Source: Vulcanisaeta sp. JCM 16159 (GTDB lineage Archaea; Thermoproteota; Thermoprotei; Thermoproteales; Thermocladiaceae). Taken from it: 64,000 nt of DNA. Both the position numbers and the translations under genes were made by a program. Below are positions 1-9,423 of this stretch, in pieces. The notes beneath the pieces were generated by a model. It did no database searches, was not told the DNA's origin, and was given only the letters and a program-made list of their open reading frames with translations. Each line of letters starts with the position of its first letter. Position 1 is the first letter of the stretch. The stretch is from contig NZ_BBDN01000009.1 of the NCBI RefSeq assembly GCF_001316265.1, forward strand, positions 1 to 64,000, read 5' to 3'.

Positions 1-39
1 TAACCCAACAAAGAACAAAAACCAAAAACAAAACGGGTT

Positions 40-1260
40 TTACCTTTTGTAGTAATTAAGTATTTTCTTTATAGCCTTTGCAGTATCAACGGCGTCTTCC
101 GTGGTATATAATGGGCCGATTAAAATCGTTAATACGCGTTCAGCAGCCCACTCAGCATTTCGTAATGGTTTATACACAGCCTTCCTTCCATAGTATGGGC
201 AAGTCCATGGGCAGCCCCTACCATGCCCCACCATATTAATTATAATAGGTTCTTTATGAAGTGGTATTGGATATGCAACAGTGGCCGCCTCGATACCTTC
301 AGCTCTTAATGCTTCAACAACCCTATCCCTACTAACCCTGAGTCTCTCTAGGTTCAGGAGTATTTGGAATAAGTGCCATGCGTGCCTGATGTATGGCTTT
401 GGACGCGGGAATTGAATAAGGTCATTCTCAATATCCTGCAACTCCTCCATAAGCGCCTTAGCAAATGTCTCCTTACGCCTAATTATCTCCTCAATCCTCC
501 TTAACTGTGAATAACCAAGCGCGGCCTGGAACTCCGTCATTCTATAATTATAACCCAACAACTCATAGTAATACTTCCCGGTCTCACCATGGCTCCTTAA
601 TAACCTAGCCCTATTGGCTACCTCCTCATTATTTGTAATCACTGCGCCACCTTCACCGGTGGTTATTGTTTTAGTAGGGTAAAAGCTCAATGTGCCGACA
701 TGACCTATGGAACCCACCATCCTACCTCTGTAGATGGCTCCGAGGGCTTGGGCAGTATCCTCAATAACGTACAACCCCCTTTCACTCGCAATCTTCATTA
801 TCTCGTCCATTTCCGCCGGATAACCGGCCAAGTGGACAACGACTATCGCCTTAGTCCTGTCAGTAATGGCGTCCTCGATTAATGCCGGGTCAATATTTAA
901 CGTTTCCTTATCAATATCTGCGAATATGGGTATTGCGTTTGAGTGAAGTATGGTTGTCGCTGATGCGGCGAAGGTGAATGGTGTCGTAATAACCTCATCG
1001 CCTGGACCAACACCAATCGCCTTGAGTGCTACGTGAAGCGCGGTTGTGCCGTTGGAGACGGTTACAGCGTACTTAGCGCTTAAGTACTTTGTTAATTCCT
1101 GTTCAAGCATTGTATTCCATTTACCACCAATGGCCGATAACTGCCCTGTTTTAAGAGTGTCAACAACGAGCTTGATATCTTCATCGGTTATCCAAGGTCT
1201 AAAACGAAGAGGTGTGGACCTAATTGGTTTTCCACCTTCAATTGCAGGTAATTCACTCAT
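40..1260 (-). CDS. DegT/DnrJ/EryC1/StrS-family sugar aminotransferase
   Basis: PLP-dependent aminotransferase of the family that makes amino sugars on nucleotide-sugar carriers, 406 aa, full family length. The Schiff-base lysine is K197 in the FYPTKTITTGEGG motif. D168 in IEDTAQALG is the expected pyridine-nitrogen contact, and SNGTTAL (69-75) is the phosphate-binding stretch. The protein is probably cytosolic and would serve surface glycan or N-glycan synthesis. The substrate cannot be told from sequence, and no nucleotide-sugar genes lie immediately beside it. It is intact, unlike many genes in this window. Confidence 0.9.
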   Translation of the reverse strand: MSELPAIEGGKPIRSTPLRFRPWITDEDIKLVVDTLKTGQLSAIGGKWNTMLEQELTKYLSAKYAVTVSNGTTALHVALKAIGVGPGDEVITTPFTFAASATTILHSNAIPIFADIDKETLNIDPALIEDAITDRTKAIVVVHLAGYPAEMDEIMKIASERGLYVIEDTAQALGAIYRGRMVGSIGHVGTLSFYPTKTITTGEGGAVITNNEEVANRARLLRSHGETGKYYYELLGYNYRMTEFQAALGYSQLRRIEEIIRRKETFAKALMEELQDIENDLIQFPRPKPYIRHAWHLFQILLNLERLRVSRDRVVEALRAEGIEAATVAYPIPLHKEPIIINMVGHGRGCPWTCPYYGRKAVYKPLRNAEWAAERVLTILIGPLYTTEDAVDTAKAIKKILNYYKR

Positions 1261-1299
1261 CCAACGAACTCATAAACTCAAGTCAATTATAAGTATTTA

Positions 1300-1737
1300 C
1301 TACCTATGAATCTTAATCCTGACTTTATATAACCGTGCTAGCACCTCCTCAAGTGCCTTCGATTCCTCAGGGAAATTATCAAGCCCAAGGTCCTCACCGG
1401 AATCCAAAGCATCATTAACCCATTTGCATTCCTTCGATATCAATACCTCGCCAGTATTCGGATTATACAGTAATGGATACATCCTACAGGCCAGGGGCTT
1501 CACCGCATGTATTGTGCATGACCTACCCTCCCTATCATAGAATGGACAATAGCCCCTTATCAACCACCTATATACCTTAACCCCATTAATGTTTAATTCA
1601 CGGTACTTAATATCAAAGCCCCTAGCCCTAGCCAGGGTCCTTATTCTGGCCAGCTCATCCTCAAACAGTATTGGTCCTCTATCCTCATTGTCAAAGTAAC
1701 AGCACTCATCACACCGTAAGCATTGAAAGACACTCAT
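1300..1737 (-). CDS. YkgJ-type CxxCxxCC zinc/iron-chelating domain protein
   Basis: A 145-aa protein with an N-terminal C-x2-C-x2-CC cluster (residues 6-13), a second C-x8-C-x9-C set around residues 64-83 (YCPF, SCTI, ACRMYPL) and a later EC. This pattern defines the YkgJ/UPF0153 family of probable metal-binding proteins. The biochemical role is unknown. The start codon lies 2 nt beyond the stop of the upstream gene on the same strand, so the two are probably co-transcribed. Confidence 0.75.
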   Translation of the reverse strand: MSVFQCLRCDECCYFDNEDRGPILFEDELARIRTLARARGFDIKYRELNINGVKVYRWLIRGYCPFYDREGRSCTIHAVKPLACRMYPLLYNPNTGEVLISKECKWVNDALDSGEDLGLDNFPEESKALEEVLARLYKVRIKIHR

Positions 1738-1739
1738 TT

Positions 1740-2594
1740 TTATTCACTTGGATTGAGAATATTATTAATAAAGAGCTCCCTTAAGTTCTCAATATCCTCA
1801 GGTTTCGGTTTCTTAACAATCTTGAGGTCGGTTATTAAGTAACTGATCAAATCAAGAGATACCTTATCAAATAATGGGACCTGCGTACTTAGTCCGCCAA
1901 TACTGAAATCTACCATATAAACCTCCTCAATGCCGCCTACCACGGCCTTGTAAGACTCCGCGATGACTATGGTATTCACATCAAACCTACGTGCAATAAC
2001 GAATAAGGTCTCTGTGCCAACCTTATTAATGAAGTAACCATCGCTATACAGTCCATCCGCCCCAGAGATCACGTAATTAACATTCCTCATGAAGTACGCA
2101 ATTGCAGAGTCTGGAATCGGAACTATATTACTTACATATTTCGAGTAATCCTTAATGGCTTGGGGAATCTCATTGCCCGGCCTGGACTCCATTATATACA
2201 ACGTATCAATGCACTTGCTCCATCTCGATAAGGCCATATTAACTGCTGAGCTGTAACTAATAGTAATCACCTTTGATCCGCACATAACGGGGAATCTATC
2301 CAGTTGGGTCATTAAGTGCTTAGACGATGTTTCGTGCCAATACTTCAATTTAGCAATAACATTATTGAGGTCTAAACCGACACCCAGTGCATGGTCAACT
2401 ATGTCGGTTAAGTTTATGATAGAGGCCATTCCAAGCCTAACACTCCTTAATTCATTAAGCAATACCCTAATGTCATCAGGACCGAGCCCCTGTTCAACCG
2501 CAGACCTAATTACCTCAATGCCCCTCAGGAAGTACCAGGAAGCCCCATGAACCCTATCCTCCCTCAGTTCCCTTAATAGCTCATCAATGCCCAT
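1740..2594 (-). CDS. IF2B-family protein (eIF2B alpha/ribose-1,5-bisphosphate isomerase-like)
   Basis: A 284-aa member of the initiation factor 2B fold family. The signatures are ESRPGNE (about residue 134) and the GADGLYSDGYFINKVGT stretch (about 178-194), which matches the family motif around the catalytic or substrate loop of aIF2B/MtnA/R15P isomerase. It is divergent, so eIF2B-like, isomerase or an uncharacterised archaeal subgroup are all possible. It is transcribed with the YkgJ-type gene 2 nt downstream. Confidence 0.7.
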   Translation of the reverse strand: MGIDELLRELREDRVHGASWYFLRGIEVIRSAVEQGLGPDDIRVLLNELRSVRLGMASIINLTDIVDHALGVGLDLNNVIAKLKYWHETSSKHLMTQLDRFPVMCGSKVITISYSSAVNMALSRWSKCIDTLYIMESRPGNEIPQAIKDYSKYVSNIVPIPDSAIAYFMRNVNYVISGADGLYSDGYFINKVGTETLFVIARRFDVNTIVIAESYKAVVGGIEEVYMVDFSIGGLSTQVPLFDKVSLDLISYLITDLKIVKKPKPEDIENLRELFINNILNPSE

Positions 2595-2716
2595 GTCTCA
2601 ACTAACAGCGGTAGTGGGAGATTAAAAACTATGTCGGTATTGATACGTGATCTGAAGGAAGATATAGAGTAATTATTAGACAGATTACTTAATAAGTCCC
2701 TAATTACTGAGTCTCA

Positions 2717-3556
2717 ATGCTATATATAGAGACCCCCGAGTGCATACTCTGTGCTCTGGAGTCCAGGATGCAGGAGATAAAGAAGTTCGGAATTGATGAT
2801 GTTAATACGTACACCCAGATATCAATGCATATATCTAGCTTGATACCGAGGGGTAGAACGCCACTCTTCATAGAATCCTTTGAATTAATAACGAAGATAC
2901 TAAACAATGATGATCCTCACGCTAATGAGAAGAAGGAGCTTGAAGACACTGCATCGCTGATAATAAGTAGGATAATTAATGATGCAGGTAATGATATAAG
3001 TAGGTACTTTGAAATAGCCGCGGCTGCGAATTCCGTGGATGTTCCAATGAGAGATTACCATTTCGATATTAACGACTTCGTGAATAAACTCCTGGAAGAG
3101 GCTGTTTGGCTTAACATATCGAGGGAGAACCTAACTAAGATGTTGGGTAGTATTAAGGATGTGGGTTACGTAGTTGATAATTCAGGAGAGTTTCAAGTGG
3201 ATATGTTGTTAATTAGGAAGTTGGTAGACCTGGGGCTCAGAGTCACTGTATACGCCAGGGGCCTGCCCTATGAGGTTGACGTAACGGCGGATTATGTAAA
3301 GAGGTTACTAGGCGATAAAGTAAAGGTTGTCTCCACCGGCAACAGGTACCCACCATTTTATAATAGAGGCTTATGGCGTGAATTAGGCAGTCACGAACTG
3401 ATAATATCTAAGGGTGTTGGTAATTTCGAGGCTTACCTAGAAAGCGAACTAAAGCTAAGGGTATTATTCCTATTCAGGGCCAAATGCGGGCCAATGATCA
3501 GATTACTTAGGGTTCCTAAGAATAGCCCCATTGTTTATTTACGGGATGGCGAGTAG
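2717..3556 (+). CDS. DUF89 (ARMT1-like) metal-dependent phosphatase
   Basis: A 279-aa protein with the DUF89 motif series: CALESR near the N-terminus, VDNSGEFQVDMLLIRKL (about 155-171, the Asp/Asn metal-binding motif), RGLPYEVDVTADYV, STGNRYPPF and ISKGVGNFEAY. DUF89 enzymes are metal-dependent phosphatases thought to remove damaged sugar phosphates or related metabolites. The archaeal members are short single-domain forms like this one. Expression is divergent from the IF2B-like gene across about 120 bp. Confidence 0.8.
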   Translation: MLYIETPECILCALESRMQEIKKFGIDDVNTYTQISMHISSLIPRGRTPLFIESFELITKILNNDDPHANEKKELEDTASLIISRIINDAGNDISRYFEIAAAANSVDVPMRDYHFDINDFVNKLLEEAVWLNISRENLTKMLGSIKDVGYVVDNSGEFQVDMLLIRKLVDLGLRVTVYARGLPYEVDVTADYVKRLLGDKVKVVSTGNRYPPFYNRGLWRELGSHELIISKGVGNFEAYLESELKLRVLFLFRAKCGPMIRLLRVPKNSPIVYLRDGE

Positions 3557-3741
3557 GTCGTTCTTAAATTAATATATAACTATAGATATATTATTGTATT
3601 TTATATATTTATAGATTATACTTTTATAAGATTAATGCTTTAGAATATCCACATTATTATTGACATAAGAATCTTTATAATTATTAATTATTTAGAATTA
3701 ATATATCGTAAAATTACGCTTGAATTAAGCATTAGGAAAGG

Positions 3742-3749
3742 TTTATATA
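3742..3749 (+). promoter_or_regulatory. TATA box suggesting leaderless GTG start at 3771
   Basis: TTTATATA closes a 190-bp AT-rich intergenic stretch. Its centre is 26 nt upstream of an in-frame GTG at 3771, whereas the ATG at 3750 would sit directly on the TATA box. In this window the leaderless spacing of 25-28 nt recurs at many genes, so the GTG start is preferred. Confidence 0.55.
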
Positions 3750-3770
3750 ATGGTTCATGCCAGGTCACCC

Positions 3771-4835
3771 GTGAAGTTCGCACTTAAGTGTTCTCCAGGT
3801 CAGAAGATTGAGAGACGTAGTGAGAAGGTTGCCATAATTGGTGCTGGACCAGCTGGTCTTGGTGCGGCTGGTTACTTAATATGCAGGGGTTTTCAGGTTG
3901 ATGTTTATGATAAGTTGCCGGAGCCTGGTGGATTAATGATCTTTGGAATTCCGGATTACAGGGTTCCCAAGAAGAACGTTAGGGCCGGTGTTAAGGAGCT
4001 GATTGAGCTAGGCGTCAACTTCATACTGAAGACTAAGGTGATTGCCGATGAGGAGGAGCATGTCGATGGAGATGACTTCGCGGAAAGCAAGGTTCACCTT
4101 GAGAATTTAATCAATAATTATAATGCTGTGTTGATAGCCACGGGAACTTGGAAATCAAGAAACCTCGGCGTGCCCGGCGAGAATCTAAAGGGTGTTTACC
4201 TAGCCCTTGACTATCTATATAGGATCTACACGAGCGAGCTGGGTTACCTACCTAAGTCAATTATTTACCCAACGGGCGAGAAGGTGGCTGTCATTGGTGC
4301 TGGGCTGACGGCGGTCGACGCAGCCATAGAGGCACAGAGACAGGGTGCGAAGGAGGTTTACGTACTCTACAGGAGGACTATAAACGAGGCGCCCGCGGGT
4401 AAGGTGGAGATACAAGGTTTGATAAAGAGGGGCATAAAGTTCGTGGAGCTTGTTGGCATAACCGAAGTACTTGGCAAGGACCACGTAGAGGCCGTTAAAT
4501 TGATCAAGATGAAACTCGGCAAACCTGACAAGAGCGGTAGGCCTGCGCCAGAGCCGGTGCCGGGCAGTGAGTACACAATGGATATGGACATGGTGATAGC
4601 CGCTGTTGGTGAAATACCAACGCCGCCATTCAAGGACGGTTGTTGCGGCATTAAGTTAACTTCACATGGTACGATAGACATCGATCAGAAGCACAGGACA
4701 ACGAGGAGGGGCGTTTTCGCAGCTGGTGATGTGGCCACGGGACCAAGCCTAATAGGCAAGGCACTGAAGAATGGCATTGACGCGGCAATGGCGATTGAGG
4801 AATACCTACTAAAGGGTGGATGGAGAGAACAGTAA
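3771..4835 (+). CDS. GltD-like NAD(P)H-dependent FAD oxidoreductase
   Basis: A small-subunit glutamate synthase-like flavoprotein of about 354 aa. It has an FAD-binding GAGPAGLGAAGYL motif at the N-terminus followed by PEPGGLMIFGIPDYRVPK, a hallmark of the GltD/NfnB/sulfide dehydrogenase family. A second Rossmann fold, GAGLTAVDAAIEAQ, is for NAD(P)H, and a GVFAAGDVATG motif lies near the C-terminus. The N-terminal [4Fe-4S]-rich domain of bacterial GltD is missing; only one Cys lies near the start. It could be a stand-alone electron-transfer subunit or an NADPH:acceptor oxidoreductase. The start was chosen from TATA spacing; the upstream ATG would add 7 residues. Confidence 0.85.
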   Translation: MKFALKCSPGQKIERRSEKVAIIGAGPAGLGAAGYLICRGFQVDVYDKLPEPGGLMIFGIPDYRVPKKNVRAGVKELIELGVNFILKTKVIADEEEHVDGDDFAESKVHLENLINNYNAVLIATGTWKSRNLGVPGENLKGVYLALDYLYRIYTSELGYLPKSIIYPTGEKVAVIGAGLTAVDAAIEAQRQGAKEVYVLYRRTINEAPAGKVEIQGLIKRGIKFVELVGITEVLGKDHVEAVKLIKMKLGKPDKSGRPAPEPVPGSEYTMDMDMVIAAVGEIPTPPFKDGCCGIKLTSHGTIDIDQKHRTTRRGVFAAGDVATGPSLIGKALKNGIDAAMAIEEYLLKGGWREQ

Positions 4836-4881
4836 ACAGGTTAGTAGTGATATTTAAATTACCATTAACTATTCATTCGAC

Positions 4882-5789
4882 GTGAAGCTCCTATCCTTCT
4901 CATGGAATAACTCAGTTAGGGTTGGCGTATATACTGAAAAAGGGGTCCTAGACCTACCAAGCGCCTACATGAGCATTTACGAAACGACAGAGGCGCCGAG
5001 CTTCCTCTACGACATGAAATCCCTCATAGGTAGTGATGAGCCTGCCCTAGCAATGGTTAGGGACTTAGTGAATAAGGCATTGAGGAGTGGCGACACGGCA
5101 TTATTTAGGGATCCAAACGCAATAACCTGCTACCGCCAGTGTCAAATCCCGAGAAGATTTTATGCGTCGCCGTTAATTACAGGGCTCATGGTGAGGAGAG
5201 CCAGGCAAAACCACTAGATAGGCCATACTTCTTCCCAAAATTCCCCAACGCACTCATTGGCCATAATCAACCAATACTCAAGCCCAGGGTCTCCAAACAG
5301 GTTGATTGGGAGGTGGAGTTAGCCCTAATCATTGGTAGGAGGGGTAAGTACATAGACGTTAATAGGGCGCTTGATTACGTCTTCGGCTACTTAATACTCA
5401 ATGACGTGTCAATGCGTGATTGGCAATTTCCGAGTAAGGAGCCCTACGGGATGGACTGGATATACGGCAAGAGCATGGACTCATCAACGCCGGTGGGTCC
5501 CTACATCGTGACTAGGGACGAGGTACAGGACCCACACAACCTCAGGCTAGTGCTCAGGGTCAATGGTAATGTGGAGCAGGATGACAACACGAAGAACCTA
5601 ATATTCAAAATACCCGAACTAATCCACTGGGCATCCCAGGGCATTACGCTCAAGCCCGGCGACTACATAAGCACAGGAACACCATCAGGAGTTGGCTTCC
5701 CAAAGGGTAAGTTCCTAAGAAATGGCGACTTCGTTGAGGCGGAAATCGAGAAAATAGGCACCCTAAGGAATACAGTCATCGAGGAGTGA
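4882..5789 (+). CDS. Fumarylacetoacetate hydrolase-family enzyme (one frameshift)
   Basis: A FAH-family hydrolase or decarboxylase of about 302 aa. The N-terminal domain runs to about 5125. The frame then shifts by one base near CCTGCTACCGCC, and the catalytic domain continues with VNYRAHGEE, DWEVELALIIG (Glu metal ligands), LNDVSMRDWQ (Asp metal ligand), the GKSMD lysine and STGTPSGVG. These are the usual Mg-binding and oxyanion motifs, so the enzyme looks functional once the frame is restored. Relatives act on acylpyruvates or 2-keto-3-deoxy sugar acids. One such enzyme hydrolyses the diketo product of the L-rhamnose pathway whose genes lie 22 kb away, but no linkage is shown. Confidence 0.8.
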
Positions 5790-5833
5790 ATAGCCTAAAA
5801 GGATTTATTAATTACGGTATTAAATAAACAATA

Positions 5834-6382
5834 ATGGGTGGAGACCATAACGCATTACGTAATGTATTAATCATAATAGGTGCAATCATATTAGGCGTAA
5901 GTGCATATTTATTCTATGGTGCATTAGTCATGATTAATTATATGGCTTATTACCATTGCATGGGAATGATGTGCGGAATGATGATGTACTACCCATTATT
6001 CCTACCTTTAGCGTTACTAACTGTGGGCATAATTACAGTAGTTACGCCAATAATCCTCATAAGATCAGCAGGGAATACCCAAGGGTTGAGTTACGCTGCG
6101 ATGCAGGAGACTGCGGTGAAGGGTGATTCCGTGACGGGCTATTCCAATGATTATTATAGTAAGGTCTTAAGGCTATTGCCTAAGGCTGAACGTGAGGTCC
6201 TTGAGTACGTAATTAAGTCTGGGGGTGAGGTTTTTCAGTACCAAATAATGAAGGACCTAGGTTTGTCAAAGGTTCAGGCCTGGAGGATAGTACGTAGGCT
6301 TGAGGAGAAGGGCTTAGTCGAGGTTATTAAGGTTAAAGGTAGGAACATAGTGAAACTTAAGGATTTTAAGAGCAATAGGTAA
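5834..6382 (+). CDS. Membrane-anchored winged-helix regulator with Met/Cys/His loop
   Basis: A 182-aa protein with two N-terminal transmembrane helices (about 9-36 and 53-76). They are joined by an unusual loop, YYHCMGMMCGMMMYYP, with two Cys, one His and seven Met. A linker and a MarR-like winged helix follow (about 107-180, EYQIMKDLGLSKVQAWRIVRRLEEKGLVEV type). The Met/Cys/His loop resembles copper-binding segments, and the neighbours are a cupredoxin and a His-rich membrane protein. A one-component membrane copper sensor is therefore a reasonable inference. A TATA box (5803-5810) lies 27 nt before the ATG, indicating a leaderless transcript. Confidence 0.7.
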   Translation: MGGDHNALRNVLIIIGAIILGVSAYLFYGALVMINYMAYYHCMGMMCGMMMYYPLFLPLALLTVGIITVVTPIILIRSAGNTQGLSYAAMQETAVKGDSVTGYSNDYYSKVLRLLPKAEREVLEYVIKSGGEVFQYQIMKDLGLSKVQAWRIVRRLEEKGLVEVIKVKGRNIVKLKDFKSNR

Positions 6383-6395
6383 TGCTCTTTACGTT

Positions 6396-6611
6396 TTAGC
6401 CATGGCATGAACCATGCTCATGACTTTCACGTTGATGATTACTGCTTGATGAGGTCCTCACTAAATTCCTAATTATCCAAACTATTACGAGTATTATGAA
6501 TATTAAAAATAATATGGCGATTAGGGCACCAATTATCCATCCAAGCAATCCAAAGCCGAACCACGGACCAAAACCCCAGCCCCACCAATTCCACATGCAT
6601 GGACAAGGCAT
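6396..6611 (-). CDS. Small membrane protein with His-rich tail
   Basis: A protein of about 71 aa starting MPCPCMWNWWGWG. It has a Trp/Gly-rich amphipathic start, one long hydrophobic helix and a Ser/His-rich C-terminus with HEHGSCHG. The start at 6611 overlaps the upstream cupredoxin stop as TAATG, which implies translational coupling. The Cys and His residues at both ends and the position in a copper-protein cluster suggest metal handling, but no named family is recognised. Confidence 0.55.
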   Translation of the reverse strand: MPCPCMWNWWGWGFGPWFGFGLLGWIIGALIAILFLIFIILVIVWIIRNLVRTSSSSNHQRESHEHGSCHG

Positions 6612-7425
6612 TACCACCACCCCATCATACCGCCCATCCAACCAGGTCCATAGTACGTACCTGAATATTGAACAGTGGGATAGGGGTATGCCGACGTGCT
6701 TAAGCCATTACCCACGGCAATTACCTCCCCATACATACCCTCCTCCGCATGCCCTGGATAGGTGCATAAGTACCAATACGTACCTGGTGCGGTGATCGTG
6801 AATGTGTATTCATAACCATAGGCATAACCAGCGTTATAGTTGGCTGGTGGTAACCACCTCATGTAGAGCATCATTTGTGGGCCCATACCACCGTACATGC
6901 TATATACGGCATTACATTGTATGGATATGGGGGCGGCACGGTCGTAATCACGAAGTTATGATACATATCATCATCGAGGTTAACGAAGGTTGCATGCACG
7001 ACAGCCCCAGCCGGTATAACCAGTGTTGGGTCTATGAGCCCGTAGATAACGAAGACATCGCCATGAGCGTATGATGGTGGTGTTTCGTTAAACATCCTCT
7101 CCGCATCATCCCCCATCATCGCTACAACTAATAGATTAATATCCTTACTGGTAAATACTATGGTGTTGTTACTAGGGTAAACATGGGCATAACTCGGTAC
7201 TTCCATAACCTCCTTAATAACCTTACTTATTGAGTATGTACTATAGGTATAACCACCATAGTAATTACTCGCACTAGGACCTATAGGCAAGGCGCCGGGG
7301 TAATTACCATAGTAGTAATTATTGTAGTAATAAGGCATAATTGCATAAACCAAACCCAGACTAACCACTAAGCCGATGGCGATACCAACCGCAATCCAAA
7401 TCCAAGTCCTACTCATGCCAATCAC
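6611..7425 (-). CDS. Membrane-anchored cupredoxin (blue copper protein, one frameshift)
   Basis: A type 1 copper protein of about 271 aa. An N-terminal signal-anchor (about 6-28) is followed by a Tyr/Asn/Gly-rich linker and the cupredoxin fold. The first copper ligand is His in DDDMYHNFVITT. After a frameshift near 6890 come the Cys-x4-His-x4-Met ligands in YLCTYPGHAEEGMYG. The tail is Gly/Met/Trp-rich. The length and anchor resemble archaeal sulfocyanin-like electron carriers of aerobic or denitrifying chains. A nitric oxide reductase at 19-21 kb is a possible but unproven partner. Confidence 0.8.
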
Positions 7426-7578
7426 GAAGCGTAGATCCGGTTTCCTGGATAAAAACCCTCTGTGTAACCAAACCGTGTAACCGCCAAGTAAAAATTAGTT
7501 TCTCAACCACGTAATTCCATCAATAGCTACATTAAAAACGGTAAGTATAACCTGGCCTAAAGATGATTTTTAATTAAC

Positions 7579-8166
7579 TCACTTCCTAATGCCGGATGCC
7601 AATTCCTCAATAATAGAAATAACCAAGTTCCTAAGTAAATCACCACTAATATCGACCCTACTTAACGCGTACTGCACTATATCGTAGTAACCACCAACCA
7701 TAAGCGATGACTGAGTGGCACCAAGCTTGACCAAGGCCGAGACTAGTTCGGGGCTTACCTGTACCTTCCTAATTACGTTGTCTATTATCCAGGCCCACAT
7801 GCCCATGAACATGGGCGGCGTAACATTCCTTCTATAATGAATAATGCCCACGTAGGCCTGCCACAGCCAATAATCCTCATTAAACGGCCCATTCAAAGTC
7901 CTAATCCACCAATCCCTGAGCGTCTTTTCCCTCAGCGGCCTCTCGCCAGGTTGAAAAACAGCGGCTGTGGGGCTGTGGGAAAATAACGTGTCATAGAAAC
8001 CCTTAACGATATCCTCAGTCATCGACTCGAGCAACGGCCTATACTTCATAATTACCATGATATCACTATCACTAAACTTGGCTTGTGGTGGTATTTGATT
8101 AATTGTGGTGTTAACTATCCTACTTAAGAGCTTACCAATCTCACTACCCTCAATGAAATGGGGCAT
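7579..8166 (-). CDS. Protoglobin (haem-binding globin-sensor fold)
   Basis: A single-domain protoglobin-like protein of 195 aa. GFYDTLFSHSPTAAVF and TLRDWWIRTLNGPFNEDYW match the B-E helix region of the family. H110 in GIIHYRRNV is the expected proximal haem ligand. There is no fused signalling domain. Protoglobins bind O2, CO and NO; the nitric oxide reductase in the same window makes an NO-related role attractive. A TATA-like ATATAAAC (8191-8198) lies about 28 nt upstream of the ATG on this strand. Confidence 0.8.
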   Translation of the reverse strand: MPHFIEGSEIGKLLSRIVNTTINQIPPQAKFSDSDIMVIMKYRPLLESMTEDIVKGFYDTLFSHSPTAAVFQPGERPLREKTLRDWWIRTLNGPFNEDYWLWQAYVGIIHYRRNVTPPMFMGMWAWIIDNVIRKVQVSPELVSALVKLGATQSSLMVGGYYDIVQYALSRVDISGDLLRNLVISIIEELASGIRK

Positions 8167-8375
8167 ACATCGCCAATGGCTAGAGTAGAAATATAAACAA
8201 TATATGGTATAATCAAGAAATTGAACTAGAAATAATAAGAGAACTAACTAAGCAATTATTAACATGCTTATCAATGGTCTATAATTAATTATCATAATAA
8301 TTACGTAAAAACAGACATTCACGGCAATACTAATGCCATTACCAAAGCGTAAACTCGACGTGGAAGCAACGAACG

Positions 8376-8486
8376 TGGTGCCGGGGCCGGGATTTGAACC
8401 CGGGCCCCCTTGCGGGGACAGGATCTCAAGTTTCGCACCGCGGAATCCGCGGACCTGCGCCTTGGACCTGGCTCGGCCACCCCGGC
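8376..8486 (-). tRNA. Intron-containing class II tRNA, probably Ser(TGA)
   Basis: The 7-bp acceptor stem GCCGGGG/CCCCGGC, the D arm, a long variable arm (CCCC-GCAA-GGGG), a T arm with TTCAAAT and an encoded CCA are all visible on the minus strand. The anticodon stem pairs as CAGGA/TCCTG with loop CTTGAGA (anticodon TGA) only if about 22 nt after CAGG are removed. Those bases form a CCGCGG-ATT-CCGCGG hairpin, consistent with an archaeal intron at a non-canonical position. The discriminator base is A, which is typical of tRNA-Leu rather than Ser, so the identity is not certain. Confidence 0.8.
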
Positions 8487-8511
8487 GGGTCAATAGGCCA
8501 TTAACTGCGAT

Positions 8512-9423
8512 TTAAAGCTTTTCTTCATGGATTATGGCTTCGCTACGGCTTTTTTCAGACTCCAGTTCTCTCTTGAATATTGATAATGCGTAGTCTATGT
8601 CGTTAAGCGGTATTCCTAGCAACTCAACCGCTTTCCTATTGTTTAGGCTACTGTCTTTGGGCCTTCTAGCCCTGTAATTTACGTCAGTGAGTCTTATTGG
8701 CTTTATCAATTCCTCACTAAACCCAAAGTGCCTAGCTATGGCTCTTGCGAATTCGTATCTGCTTAATCTTGGTCCAACTACGTGTATCACACCATTGAAT
8801 TTAGCATCAAGTAACTTTGCAAAGGCCTCACCAATTATCGTATTCAATGTGGGTGACGACCATTGATCAGTTATTGCAGTGACCGCCTCACCCCTCATTA
8901 ACTTCTCAACCACGGTCTTGCCGAAGTTCGGCCTTCCAGGCCCGGTGCCGTAGATCCAAGCAACCCTGACTATGGAGCCGCCTAAGGCTCTCGTGATTTC
9001 CTCCGCGAGGAGTTTCGTTAATCCGTAGTAATTAATGGGCCTTGGCGCATCATCCTCCGAGTACATGCCCCTCTCGCCATCGAATACGTAGTCCGTGGAT
9101 AGGTAATAAATGGCGGTGCCAACCCTATAGGCCGCCATGAGCAATTCCCTACTTGCCACTACATTAACCCTATAACAAAGCTCCAATTGTTCCTCGCACT
9201 GATCAACATTGCCTATCGCGGCCATGTGAATAACCACGTCAGGCCTATAATCATTAATTAACCTGGTTGAATCCCTCGTTATGTCAGCCTTAACCATGGT
9301 AATGCCAGGTATGTTAATGGTATGCTCATTATAAGTGCCGACAACCTCATACCTATTAGCTAGGCTAATGGCTGTTTTGTATCCTGGCGATGAACTAACG
9401 CCAGTAATTAGTACAATCATCAA
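8512..9423 (-). CDS. RmlD-like NAD(P)-dependent sugar reductase/epimerase (SDR family)
   Basis: An extended short-chain dehydrogenase of 303 aa similar to dTDP-4-dehydrorhamnose reductase. The N-terminal ITGVSSSPGYKTA is the nucleotide-binding glycine loop. STDYVFDGERG and the catalytic YYGLTK (Tyr-x3-Lys) follow, then RVAWIYGTG and TLNTIIGEA. All core motifs are present. No other dTDP-rhamnose genes are adjacent, so the substrate is open; MAT2B-like proteins have the same fold. Confidence 0.8.
   Translation of the reverse strand: MMIVLITGVSSSPGYKTAISLANRYEVVGTYNEHTINIPGITMVKADITRDSTRLINDYRPDVVIHMAAIGNVDQCEEQLELCYRVNVVASRELLMAAYRVGTAIYYLSTDYVFDGERGMYSEDDAPRPINYYGLTKLLAEEITRALGGSIVRVAWIYGTGPGRPNFGKTVVEKLMRGEAVTAITDQWSSPTLNTIIGEAFAKLLDAKFNGVIHVVGPRLSRYEFARAIARHFGFSEELIKPIRLTDVNYRARRPKDSSLNNRKAVELLGIPLNDIDYALSIFKRELESEKSRSEAIIHEEKL

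Noticed and set aside
8248-8493. 81-aa minus-strand ORF and a plus-strand ORF across 8333-8515
   Set aside because: Both lie over the class II tRNA gene; their sequences are translations of tRNA arms.
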